A stretch of DNA of 64,000 nucleotides. Source: Pomacea canaliculata. Taxonomy: Eukaryota > Mollusca > Gastropoda > Architaenioglossa > Ampullariidae. Below, piece after piece: positions 53,559 through 64,000 of this stretch (position 1 is the stretch's first letter; the number at the start of each line of letters is the position of its first letter). The notes beneath the pieces were generated by a model. That model ran no database searches and was not told the DNA's origin. It saw only the letters and a program-made list of their open reading frames with translations. Position numbers and translations under genes: made by a program. The DNA is taken from the NCBI RefSeq assembly GCF_003073045.1, contig NC_037595.1:16590252-16654251 (forward strand), read 5' to 3'.

Positions 53559-53825
53559 TCATTGTTGGAGTCTTAAACTTAGCACTTCTTCCTTGTTCTT
53601 GGATAAGTCATGAACCAGGTCATTTAAAGTTCTTCGATCTTGTGTTATTGGGGTTGATGATGCACCGCAGTGAAAATCTGCATGACCAGGAGAACAATCA
53701 ACAGGTCGGCTCACTCTCGTCCTCATCAGCTGAATCAAGAAAATATTCTGCCAGAGGTTCTGGAATAGGAAGTCCCTCATCATGTGGAACTGGTCTCAAT
53801 GCAGATGGAATGTTGGGGTAGACTA
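53559..53825 (-). mobile_element. Fragment of the same transposon family as the 13,965-16,118 element
   Basis: On the minus strand this fragment reads 'YPNIPSALRPVPHDEGLPIP' and, after frame breaks, the segment corresponding to about 15,210-15,480 of the + strand element. Both carry a 'YPNI(L/P)SALRPVPH' block followed by an acidic 'DEDE'-type stretch. It is a second, shorter, inverted relic. Neither end has visible terminal repeats. Confidence 0.7.
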
Positions 53826-54149
53826 TATCTTCGACTTCTTTTGCTTCGTTTTTCTTTTGCTAGATTATATCAAACATCTTCAAAACGAGAGCCAATGCAA
53901 ATGGTCATATTCGTGTTCAGTTCACCAAGATACTGCAGATTAGGACCTTTGTAAGTCAGTAAGAATTTCAGCACTGAACATATTGTCATAGGTGCGATGT
54001 CTTATTTTTTCCAAAAAATTTACAGATAAACGTTGTGAAGCATATGAATCGATGAATGGGAAATATGATGCGTAATGGATACTATGGTCGTTATGAGCGA
54101 AAAATAGATCATGAAACGTGAGCTTGTTTATTTGAGAGGCTGCCACTGC
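53826..54149. other. Intergenic, no feature
   Basis: Nothing recognisable on either strand. Confidence 0.4.
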
Positions 54150-54268
54150 TATCGGGGGGCAGAATGATAAGTGAGAGGGCGGAGAGGATCGGTGTTTTAC
54201 GCCGGGCCAGCAACTATAAGGCTTTATCACTGCAAAGCAGCCAGCCCTGTAAACAGATGTCACATGCA
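54150..54268 (-). mobile_element. 5'-truncated SINE copy
   Basis: Reversed, this contains ACATCTGTTTACAGGGCTGG, GCTGGCCCGGCGTAAAA and a terminal GCCCCCCG. These match the central and 3' parts of the SINE at 41696-41882. The tRNA-like head is missing. Confidence 0.7.
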
Positions 54269-54299
54269 TAGAGAGAGAGAGAGTGGGGAAGAGAGCAGA

Positions 54300-54470
54300 G
54301 GATTTTAGTTGCTATAAGATTTTAGCAGTTGATGGAGCTGACCACGCTATAGGCGTAGGGCATGTCTGTGTGAAGCATTTTAGCAGCTGATATGGCTGGC
54401 TACAATGTATAGGTGCAAGATATAAGATTTTAGCAGTTTACACTATAGGCGTAAGATATTGTAATATACT
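54300..54470. repeat. Degenerate short tandem repeat
   Basis: TTTTAGCAGTTGATGGAGCT and CTATAGGCGTAAG/TATAGGTGCAAG alternate about three times, with a period near 60. AG-rich sequence (54268-54290) precedes it. Confidence 0.55.
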
Positions 54471-54731
54471 TATACATGAGCCGTAAATTATATACGACGT
54501 GCATCCAGCCCCAGGTGCTGTATATATACACACACACACAGAGAATACAATGCAACTTTATTAATCCACAAGGGTATCCACAATCACAGGTAGCGCTCAT
54601 ACACTAGCATATACAGATAAGTACGTACATATACATGTATCCTACATTGAATATAGGTTCTCAGTAGTATAGGCATGTTGTTTTCACCCCCTATTTGGGG
54701 AGCCGTTTTGGGGAGCCGTGACGTCACACCC

Positions 54732-54970
54732 GCCGGAAGTCGCACGGGGGCGGCCATCTTGCCGGAAGTGGCATGGAGACGGCCATTTTGATGAGGTCAT
54801 ATCCGTGGCGGCCATCCTGTCGACCATCTTGCCGGAAGTCGCATGGGTGCGTCCATCTTGATGAGGTCATATCCGTGGCGGCCATCTTGTCGGCCATCTT
54901 GCCGGAAGTGGCATGGAGGTGGCCATCTTGATGAGGTCACGAGCGTGGCGGCCATTTTGTCATACCCCCT
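54732..54970. repeat. 70-bp tandem repeat, 3.4 copies, with ETS- and YY1-like motifs
   Basis: GCCGGAAGT begins each unit at 54732 (partial, 29 bp), 54761, 54831 and 54901, so the full units have an exact 70-bp period. Each unit carries CCGGAAGT (an ETS-like core), one or two copies of GGCCATCTTG or close variants (YY1-like when reversed), and GATGAGGTCAT. The base composition is GC-rich, unlike the host flank. The array ends about 250 bp before the 3' end of the polymerase gene. Confidence 0.88.
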
Positions 54971-55222
54971 CATCTTGTCATACCCGAGTGATGGTTGTTT
55001 TTGTATTTGTGGAAAATGTATTGAAGAGCCCATTTCGTCAAAGCTTAGAAAAGTATAAACTTTAATTAAACTTTGTCCACCACGCCACGAGGAGGCAGGG
55101 CTTTTGTTTGACTGGCAAAAATGTGTTTGACGCACAAAGAACAAGAAAAACTTTTATCACAGCTTTGAAGATATCGCAGTCTAAACGGGAGCAGCAGTCT
55201 CAAATATCCAACGGTACGGTAG

Positions 55223-58200
55223 TCACCCCATGGCAAGGACCTTTCGCTTGATGTACAGATAGGACAAGGAGTTGCGGTGTTGTTGGTAGGTAAACATAGA
55301 TTTACCATCTGTTTTGAAACCGGTGTTGCATCCACGCTGGCTTGCTGTGTCTGTAAAACCTGTTTGAAATGGCTGTGGTCAAGTTGATTTTGGTATTTGT
55401 TTAGCCCCTTGGTGCTGAGTTTTTTGCGTGTCACCGAAACAAATGTAAGTTTTGCTGCAGAGAGCCACGATGCCATCGCCTGTGTACTCTGTTTTAAACA
55501 AGCCGGTGTGCGTTTGTCGTCGCGAGCGCGTTGGAGACAGGCAGGACAGGCAGAGGGGTCCCAGGGTTTGTGGTTTGTTTTGCTGTGCACAAAGTCTCGG
55601 TGATGTTGGTCGCATGCTTGTCCCGGAACCATTGCGTGTATTCTTGAAAAAAAACTGTTGTTGCAATTCAGGACGGCGACGGCATCTTCGAAGCGAGGTG
55701 CCGCCAAAGCCATGTACAGCGAGTCCGTGTCCATCTCGCACAGCTGAAAGTTGCTGCGGTCTACGTACTTGTCCACGCAGTCGTAATAAAACTGAAGCAT
55801 TCTCAGTTTGGCGTACTGGTAGACGAAATAGCCAATTTGCAAGGGGAGGCCCAGTTGATGTTCTTTTTGGCCATCTCTACCTCGTACAATCCTTCCGTCA
55901 TTCCGTCAGTTTTTTGAAAACGACTGTCGTTATCAGTTTTTCACATCAGAGTCACCGATCGTAGTAAAATGCCATGCCTGGCAGAGTTGTTGGTGAGCGT
56001 CTTGCCGTAGCAGCACTGTTGCCTAGCAGTTTGAACGTTTTCGCTCAGAAATGTTTTTGGATGGATCGCTGTCTCCTTGGCGTCGCGCGCTGGTGACCAT
56101 GTCGCAAAAGGCCTTAAAGCAAGGTTTGGGTTGGGGTATTCTATCACCAGGTAAAGCGGCAATGACTATGAGTACCATTTTCAAGATACCATTTTAACAA
56201 AGAGTCGCTAGTAAAACTTTGTTGCCGACATAGCTGCCATGATGCAGCGTTTTTGTGGAACCGGTTACAACAGTTTATATTTTTCCGCGTACGCTCGCAT
56301 GAAAGACCAATGTCGGAGCGCGTGGTACATGAATGTTTTTGAAGATTGGCGTCATCTCGCTAAAACCGTTCTCGCAACGCCTCGGGACGTGAGAATCGCA
56401 CTGCAGCCAGGCCGAACAACGTTCGTCTTTCACGGCGCTGAAAATGTCGTTTACTCGTGGATATCGTTTTGGAACTGGTAGAGGGGGAGCTTTTTACAGC
56501 GTATAACGGGAGATTTGGGGTTGGTCTTTTTTGTCTTTCCCATTTGCACTCCCACATTCCTGGCCACAGCACAACACCGAGGACGTTTTGTAAGTACGCG
56601 GTGATCTCGCGCGTTTTTTCCCGCAACTCGACGAGTGGCTTTTTGTTAAACGGGTTGATGACTGCGACCGCGCTGTGAGGGAGCAGTTTTCGTGTCCGTG
56701 AAAAAGACAGCCGTGAACTGAAGACGGTCTGCGTTTTGCGAATGCCACCCATCGACGCGAATTCGCCTTTTTCCTAACTGTTTTTCTTTGAATTAAATTA
56801 TAGTCAAGGTGTGAAGTGTTTTAGAAACATGACCCACTACTAACCACTCGCGACTCTTTGACCTGTACACGTCTCTTTTTTTCCCCCTTGAAATTATTTC
56901 TTTTTTACGGATGATCGGTTTCCGTCGGCATGTTTTAGACATAAGGCCCAGAGATACAACGGCGTTGGCATCGAAACCCGCTATGCTTTGCGGGTTTGCT
57001 GATGTCGTTGCGAATAAACGTGTGAATTTTACGTGATGGCGGTGAATAAATGATGCGAGGGACCCAGATGTGTGATGTTGTCGCGAAGCAGCGAGTGGAT
57101 GTCTTTCGTTTTTGTCATCGAAAAGAGAAAAGTAGACGTCGGAAGGCAAGTTTTGAAGAGATACGCGCAGTGTGATGCCGGAGCCGAGATGGCGTCTTTC
57201 ACCATGTCTACACCGAGAGTAGCGTAGAACGTGATCTGTTGCGAGCGCTTGCAGAAAAGGCACAACGTCGAGGTTGTTGTACCACATCAGAAAATCTCGC
57301 AGCGACTCATGTTGCGAGTCTCCCAGACCTGTTGACAGTAGGCGTACTCGCTCGTCTGTATGTGTTGCTCTGTTTGAGTGATCGAATAAAAACGCGGCGT
57401 GGGGAGGGAGTTTCTGTTATTTAGTACGTGTCGAGAGAGTGACGTATTCGTAGGGGAAGAAACCTTTTTGTTTGTTGACGTTGTAGGCAGCCAATACTTT
57501 TGCGTAACTAAATCCCCGGCGCGAGAAAGTTGACGACGTCTAGAAATTTTCAGCTTTTGGGTGCAAATGCACAAAAATGCGTTGTGGCGCTTCACCACAA
57601 ACTTTGAATGGTTTTTTGTCTCGTCAACATCGATCATCTCCGTGTCTTCTTTTCGCAAAGGACAAACCGGCGAACGAGTAGGGTTGATGACGTTGATGTC
57701 ATATTCCCGAGTTAAACCCTATTGACCGGTAGTTGAAGCAAGTAGTCGTCGATCGGTGCTCTGAGGGCGGGGTGGGAATTTGGAATACTATCAGGGGAGT
57801 TTGTTTTGTTGTTGATCGACAGCATCTAGCTCTGTAAGCACGTCACTAAATCGCTCACATAATAAAAGATAAGACCGGTCCGAAATTTTTCCTTCAGTGA
57901 TCGACATGCGATCGATCAAGTTTTGGAGTCGCCGTCGCGACGAAACAAACCGCGATTCAAAATCTGGAACGTTACTGGCTACCGACACGGACAAGGGAAG
58001 GTGTGGCTTGTACCGCGTGTTGTTGCTGTGGGGTTGGGGAAGTTAGAGCGATCAAAATAAACTTCAAATCAAAGTGGCCCTATACGAAAAACAAACGAAC
58101 GTATCGACCGAAAACCCGTGCGATTGTAACTTTCCAGGACGGAGGTGTACCCTGATAGACCCCGCCTTGATACGTCTCTTTTACCTGTATCACCCTGACA

Positions 58201-59480
58201 TGTCTTTTCGTGTTCGCTCCATCATCCAATTTTTTTCCAAAGTGTTTCGCACTTGGGACATTGAAACGCGGTTGTGAGCTTGTCGATGTGTCGTGATGTG
58301 CATGAAATGTTGCTTGTAATGTAAAAGACGTGAGAAGTCCTGTATACTGTCACGCGCTCCGCTGGAGGGGACGAGAATGGAGGGATGACTGAACTCTCAT
58401 CAAACTGAAAAACATCGATATTTACTTTAAATTTATCTTCTAAACCTCCGGCAGATCTAGCAGGGTCACTCCTGAGAAAGTCAGAAAAAGAGCAGACGAC
58501 CATGGTTGAACAGTTCTCGCGCAGGATCTGTAACGAGTGTGCGTTGGCGCCACGTGTTAATGCGAGGGCTCTAAAAAAACAAAGATTGTCACGCCTGTCT
58601 TGTTGTGTTCGTCTGTTTTGAAGTGTATGCAGGGCTTTTTATTTGTATGTATTCGGGTAAGCATCATCTGTTACAACAACCGATAGGAAAGTCGGCGAGA
58701 TGGGTGTTGACATAAAAGGAGTGGGACATGATGGCCTCCACGCACTTATGTCGGGACGTTCGTTTTTGGCGTGCTCCAACGCGTCGTGTCTTGAACTTGA
58801 TTTACAAAGTCCAAAAAATCTTGTTTGTTAGAAATCAGACGTGGGCTTTTTAGTGCTCTGTGCGTTGTTGGCCGAGGCATGAACGATAACTCATTTAAAG
58901 TTTTATTTTTTAACAAAAAGGAGTGGGAAAAATTAATTTTAAAACGCTTCTTCTGAGAATCAAAAAGATCCACGAACGTTGTCTCCATAGGGTGTGGCAT
59001 TGGGAGCCCAAAAAAACGTAAACACCTACTGATGTTTCCGTACCGTTTATGGTTTGACTGCGCTCCAGTTTTTGCATATACTTCTTCAACATCAGGTGAT
59101 AACTGTGATAAAAGCTCATCTTCTTCTAACCGACCCTGCGCCTGGGTTTTTTGCTTTTAGTGGTGGAGCGGAGGAGGAGGAGCCGTCAAAGTAGCCGAAG
59201 GTGCACTGTTGAGGTAGATGATCTTTCGCACATGGCGGCCAAGATGTCTTTGCGTGAAAAAGGTTCGATAACACAAAGAAAAAGGAAAACCTTTTACCTT
59301 TTCGTGTATCGCTTTGACATGACGATTCAGGTTCTTGACCACCGTAAATTTTAAACCGCACATACGGCAAATCTGAAAACACAAACAACAAACAAACAAC
59401 AAAAAGCCGATGATGCATACTTCATTTTTTAAAAAATATTTAGAAAAAAAACATTTATCGTCGTCAACTTACATTTTCAT
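55223..59480 (-). CDS. Family B DNA polymerase (protein-primed, Polinton/adintovirus type), frame-disrupted, left arm
   Basis: Pieces in several minus-strand frames belong to one large polymerase gene of the DNA_pol_B_2 kind found in Polinton/Maverick elements and related animal viruses. In order from the N-terminus: paired C2H2-type fingers near 59,250-59,370 ('CRMCGLKFTVVKNLNRHV'), a 'KINFSHSFLLKN' region near 58,900, a second zinc-finger-like segment near 58,240-58,290 ('FQCPKCETLWKK'), the central 'ITFYATLGVDMVKDAISAP' region near 57,190-57,245, and motif C 'CEMDTDSLYMAL' at about 55,700-55,745. The end is a TGA at 55,223-55,225. A possible 100-base intron (GTAAGTT to TTTTCAG, 59,373-59,472) follows a short first exon starting at 59,480. 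Frame breaks every few dozen bases look like indel errors. Whether the gene is alive cannot be judged from this sequence. Confidence 0.8.
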
Positions 59481-59889
59481 GGTGGTTGAGAGAGAGAGAG
59501 AACAGGTGTTAAATAAACGTGCTTGTGCTTCTCGAATGAATGGATCGAGACAGTCTAAGGGACAAAAGGATGCTGAAAGGCCGCGCTTTGATTGGTGGTT
59601 CGCCAAAGGCAGCTTTATATTCGTTGATGACTGGACATGGTAAAAAGCTGAATGACAGATGAGTCCAGAGGGGACATCATACAGCTCATTCACAGTTATT
59701 GATCTTAGTGGCGAGGTAATTAACGTGTCATCTGGTAGCATCAGCGGGTCACCGTCACACTGACCTACAAATTTTACAGAGGTGAACGTCCGCTAGTGCC
59801 AGCGTGGTACCATTCCTCACCCCAATCACCCTATCAATCGTTTTATTTATCACACACATCACGTGTATTTTCCCAAAGAGTGTGAGGAC
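55839..59889 (-). repeat. Left arm of giant inverted repeat (at least 4 kb)
   Basis: Reversed, this stretch matches 59,988-64,000 throughout, as checked at the outer end (GCAAGGGGAGGCC against GGCCTCCCCTTGC at the window's last bases), the centre (ACGTGTATTTTCCCAA against TTGGGAAAATACACGT) and many points between. Differences are mainly single-base insertions or deletions. The arm continues further left than can be tested here. Confidence 0.93.
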
Positions 59890-59987
59890 GCTTTAGTTTA
59901 GAACTGTCTTGTTTAATTCATAGTTGCAAAATCTGTTATATATCCCGACCACCCTTTTTTTTAATGGCTCACTCCAAACCAACACTA
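59890..59987. other. Spacer at the centre of the inverted repeat
   Basis: About 98 bases do not pair convincingly between the arms, although weak complementarity continues for some 20 bases inward from each edge. The spacer has a TTTTTTTTAATGG stretch and no sequencing-adapter sequence that I recognise. Confidence 0.6.
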
Positions 59988-62900
59988 GTCTCCACACTCT
60001 CTTGGGAAAATACACGTGTGTAGTGTGTAAAACGAGAGTGGTTGGGGGTGAGGAATGGTACCACGCTGGCACTAGCGACGTTCACCTCTGTAAAATTAAT
60101 GTAGGTCAGTGACGGGACAGACCGCTGATGCTACCCAGATACACGTTAATTACCGCCACTAAGATCAACTGTGATGAGCTGTATGATGTCCCCTCTGGCA
60201 CTCATCTGTCATTCAGCTTTTTACCATTCAGTCACAACGCAATATAAAGCTGCCTTTGGCGAAACCACCACATCAGCGCCCTTCAGCATCCTTTTAGTCC
60301 CTTAGACTGTCTCGATCCATTCATCGAGAAGCAAAGCACGTTTATTTAACACCTGTCTCTCTCCTCTCAACCACCCATGAAATCGTAAGTTGACGACTAA
60401 ATGTTTTTTTTTCTAAATATTTTAAAAAATGAGTATGCATCACGGCTTTTTTGTTTGTTGTTTGTTTGTTTGTTTTCAGATTTGCCGTATGTCGTTTAAA
60501 ATTTACGGTGGTCAAGAACCTGAATCGTCATGTCAAAGCGATACACGAAAGGTAAAAGGTTTTCCTTGTTCTTTGTGTTATCGAACCTTTTCACGCAAAG
60601 AACAATCTTGGCCGCCATGTGCGAAAGGATCATCTACCTCAACCAGTGGCACCTTCGGCTACTTTGACGGCTCCTCCTCCTCCGCCTCCACCACCTAAAA
60701 AGCAAAAAACCAGGCGCAGGTCGGTTAGAAGAAGATGAGGCTTTATCACAGTTATCACCTGATGTTGAGAAGTATATCGCAAAAAACTGGAGCGCAGTCA
60801 AAACCCATAACGTACGAAAACATCAGTCGGTGTTTTACGTTTTTTTGGGCTCCCAATGCCACTCCCCCTATGGAACAACGTCTCGTGATCTTTTTGATTC
60901 TCAGAAGAAGGTTTTAAAATTAATTTTTCCCACTCCTTTTTTGTTAAAAAATAAAACTTCAAAATGAGTTATCGTTTTCATGCCTCGGCCAACAACCACA
61001 GAGCACAAAAAAGCCCACGTTGATTTCTAACAAACAAGATTTTTTGGACTTGTAAATCAAGTTCAAGACCACGACGCGTTGGAGCACGCCCAAAACGAAC
61101 GTCCCGACAGTAAGGTGGCGGTGGAGGCCATCATGTCACCTCCTTTATGTCAACCCCATCGCCGACTTTCCTATCGGTTGTTGTACAGATGATGCTTTAC
61201 CCGAATACATACAAAATAACAAAAGCCTGCATACACTTCAAACAGACGAACACAACAGACAGGCGTACCGTGACAATCTTTGTTTTTTTAAGAGCCCTCG
61301 CATACACCGTGGCGCCAACGCACACTCGTTACAGATCCCTGCGCGAGAACTGTTCAACCAATGGTCCGCGTCTGCTTCTTTTCTGACTTTCCAGGAGTGA
61401 CCCTGCTAGATCTGCCGAGTTTAGAAGATAAATTTAAAGAAATATCGATGTTTTTTTGCAGTTTGATGAGAGTCAGTCTCCTCCCATTCTCGTCCCCTCC
61501 AGCGGAGCGCGTACAAGTATACAGACGTTCTCCGTCTTTTACATTACAAGCAACATTTCATGCACATCATCGACATCGACAAGCTCACACACGCGTTCAA
61601 TGTCCCAAGTGCGGAAAACTTTGGAAAAAAAATTGGATGATGGAGCGACAAAAAAGAACATGTCAGGGTGATAAGGTAAAGAGACGTATCAAGGCGGGGT
61701 CTATCAGGGTACACCCTCCGTCCTGGAAAGTTTACAATCGCACGGGTTTTCGGTCGATACGTCGTTTGTTTTTCCGTATAGGCCACCTTTGATTTTGAAG
61801 TTTATTTGATCGCTCTAACCTTCCCCAAACCCCACAGCAACAACACGCGGTACACAGCCCAACACGTTCCCTGTCCGTGTCGGTAGCCAGTAACGTTCCA
61901 GATTTTGAATCGCCGGTTTGTTTCGTCAGCGACGGCGACTCTCAAACTTGATCGCATCGCATGGTCGACAATCTAGAAAAAATTTCGGACCGGTCTTATC
62001 TTTTATTATGTGAGCGATTTAGTGACGTGCTTACAGAGCTAGATGCTGTCGATCAACAACAAAACAACTCCCTGATAGTATTCAATTCCACCGCCGCCCT
62101 CAGAGCCCGATTCGACGACTACTTGCGTCAACTACCGCTCATAGGGTTTAACTCGGGAAAATATGACATCAACGTCATCAAAACCCTACTCTCGTTCCCG
62201 GTTTGTCCTTTGCGAAAAGAAGCAGACGATGACGATGTTGACGAGACAAAAAACCATTCAAGTTTGTGGTGAAGCGCCACAACGCATTTTGTGCATTTGC
62301 ACCCAAAAGCTGAAATTTCTAGACGTCGTCAACTTTTCTCGCGCCGGGATTTAGTACGCAAAGTACTTGGCTGCCTACAACGTCACAGAACAAAAAGGTT
62401 CTTCCTACGATACGTCACCTCTCGACACACTACAAGAACAGCAACTCCCTCCCCACCGCCGCGTTTTATTCGACACTCAAACAGAGCAACATCACAGACG
62501 AGCAGTACGCCTACTGTCAAACAGGTCTGAGACTCGCAACATGACGTCGCTGCGAGATTTTCTGATGTGGTACAACAACCTCGACGTTGTGCCTTTTCTG
62601 CAAGCGCTCGACAACCAGATCACGTTCTACGCTACTCTCGGTGTAGACATGGTGAAAGACGCCATCTCGGCTCCCGGCATCACACTGCGCTATCTCTTCA
62701 AAACTCTGCCTTCCGACGTCTACTTTTCTCTTTTCGATGACAAAACGAAAGACATCCACTCGCTGCTTCGCGACAACATCACAGGCGGTCCCTCCATCAT
62801 TTTTTCACCGCCATCACGAAAAATCTCACACGTTTATTCGCAAACGACATCAGCAAACCCGTACAAAGCATAGAGGGTTTCGATGCCAACGCCTTGTATC

Positions 62901-64000
62901 TCTGGGCCTTATGTTCAAAACATGCCGACGGAACACGCCGATCATCCGTAAAAAAGAAAATAATTTCAAGGGGGAAAAAAAGAGACGTAACGGTCAAAAG
63001 AGTCGCGAGTGGTTAGAGTGGGTCATGTTTTCTAAAAACATTCCAACATTCGACATAAATTTAATTCAAAAGAAAAACAGTTAGGAAAAAGCGAATTCGC
63101 GTCGATGGGTGGCATTCGGAAACGCAGACCGTCTATCAGTTTCACGGCTGTCTTTTCACGGACACGAAAACTGCTCCCTCACGCGCGTCGCGTCATCAAC
63201 CCGTTTAACAAAAAGCCACTCGTCGAGTTGCGGGAAAAAAACGCGCGAGATCACCGCGTACTTACAAAACGTCGTCCGGTGTTGCTGTGCAGGAAATGTG
63301 GAGTGCAAATGGGAAAGACAAAAAAAGACCAACCCCCAAATCTCCACCTTATACGCTGTAAAAGCTCCCCTCCTACAGTTCCAAACGATATCCCACCGAA
63401 AACGACATTTTAGCCCGTGAAAGACGAAACGTTGTTCGCCTGTGCAGTGCGATCTTCACCCCCTGAGGCGTTGCGCGAACGGTTTAGCGAGGATGACGCC
63501 CATCTTCAAAACATTCATGTCACCGCGCTCCGACATTGTCCTTTTTCATGCGAGCGTACGCGAAAAAAATATAAACTGTTGACCGTTCCACAAAAACGCT
63601 CATCGGCAGCTATGTCGCAACAAATTTTACTAGCGACTCACTTTGTTAAAATGGTATCTTGAAAATGGTCTCATAGTCACTGCCGTTTACCTGGTGATAG
63701 GAATACCAACCCAAACCTTGCTTAAGGCCTTTGGCAGACATGGTCACCAGCGCGCGACGCCAAGGAGACAGCGATCCATCCAAAAACATTCTGAGCGAAA
63801 CGTTCAAACTGCTAGGCAACAGTGCTTACGGCAAGACCGCTCACCAACATCGCCAGGCACTGCGACATTTACTACGTCGGTGACTCTGACTGTGAAAAAC
63901 TGATAAACGACAGTCGCTTCAAAAACTGACGGAAACTGAACGGAGGACTTTGTACGAGGTAGAGATGGCCAAAAAGAAATCAACTGGGGCCTCCCCTTGC
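59988..64000 (+). repeat. Right arm of giant inverted repeat (runs off the window)
   Basis: This is the reverse complement of 55,839-59,889, with an indel about every 15-30 bases and few clear substitutions in the parts compared (for example 60,380-60,740 against 59,100-59,480). Confidence 0.93.
60377..64000 (+). CDS. Family B DNA polymerase (protein-primed type), frame-disrupted, right arm, 3' end outside window
   Basis: This second copy faces away from the first. It begins at the ATG at 60,377 and has the same possible intron (about 60,385-60,479). Finger residues near 60,480-60,620 are more damaged than in the left copy. Better preserved here are a 'CPKCGKLWKKNW' finger near 61,600, the exonuclease-type 'GFNSGKYDINVIK' near 62,145-62,185, the 'ITFYATLGVDMVKDAISAPG' to 'SLLRDNITGGPSIIF' region (about 62,620-62,810), palm motif A 'FDANALYLWA' near 62,880 and motif B 'KLLGNSAYGKT' near 63,807-63,839. 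Motif C would lie beyond the window. The two copies complement each other in which frames survive, so the damage is scattered rather than shared. Confidence 0.82.

Noticed and set aside
54797..55144. 115-codon minus-strand frame with repeated 'GYDKM'-like phrases
   Set aside because: It runs through the 70-bp tandem repeats; the repetition is in the DNA, not evidence of a protein.
55452..55964. 170-codon + strand frame
   Set aside because: It is antisense to the polymerase motif C region of the left arm; its composition is a shadow of the real strand.
59890..59987. Sequencing adapter at the palindrome centre as a direct proof of artefact
   Set aside because: I looked for the familiar hairpin-adapter sequence in the spacer and did not see it, so the artefact hypothesis rests on the indel pattern only.

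Overview
This is a window from a eukaryotic, animal nuclear genome. It is AT-rich, with short exons separated by long introns, GT-AG splice sites and many decayed transposable elements. The host genes read as ordinary bilaterian genes. The gene content, the tRNA-derived SINEs and the transposon types suggest a lophotrochozoan, probably a mollusc, but the species assignment is inference only. There is no bacterial, CRISPR or rRNA content.

Layout. From 1 to 4 kb, an old LINE reverse-transcriptase fragment lies upstream of the last exons (TM3 to C-terminus) of a GABA-B-like class C GPCR on the + strand. From 4.2 to 5.8 kb there is a non-autonomous hAT element with a perfect 8-bp target-site duplication. 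From 6 to 17.8 kb the window is gene-poor, with a duplicated repeat, a SINE, and a 2.15-kb hAT-like element carrying a decayed coding region. A small two-pass membrane protein gene (CD225/dispanin-like, - strand) lies at 17.9-18.4 kb. TFG (- strand, eight coding exons) occupies 23.7-29.5 kb; one exon carries an apparent 2-bp frameshift and an intron holds a Tc/mariner-like relic. Then come a five-copy minisatellite, two more LINE fragments, NDUFAF4 (- strand, three exons, 34.0-35.5 kb), a second copy of the Tc/mariner-like relic, a SINE with an 11-bp target duplication, and the complete catalase gene (- strand, eleven exons, 42.5-52.6 kb). Two small hAT-type MITEs and a relic of one of catalase's own exons lie in catalase introns.

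From 54.7 kb to the end the sequence changes character. Three and a half exact-period 70-bp repeats precede a giant inverted repeat. Its arms of about 4 kb (about 55,839-59,889 and 59,988-64,000, running off the window) each carry a frame-disrupted gene for a family B DNA polymerase of the protein-primed (Polinton/Maverick or adintovirus) kind, head to head around a spacer of about 100 bp. The arms differ mostly by single-base insertions and deletions rather than substitutions. That looks like unpolished read error or a fold-back chimera at least as much as biology.

The host genes do not form a pathway: a neurotransmitter receptor, a small membrane protein, an ER-exit-site scaffold (TFG), a complex I assembly factor (NDUFAF4) and peroxisomal-type catalase. 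The most unusual structure is the polymerase palindrome. The most informative small ones are the TFG frameshift, the catalase exon relic, and the well-delimited transposons with target-site duplications.
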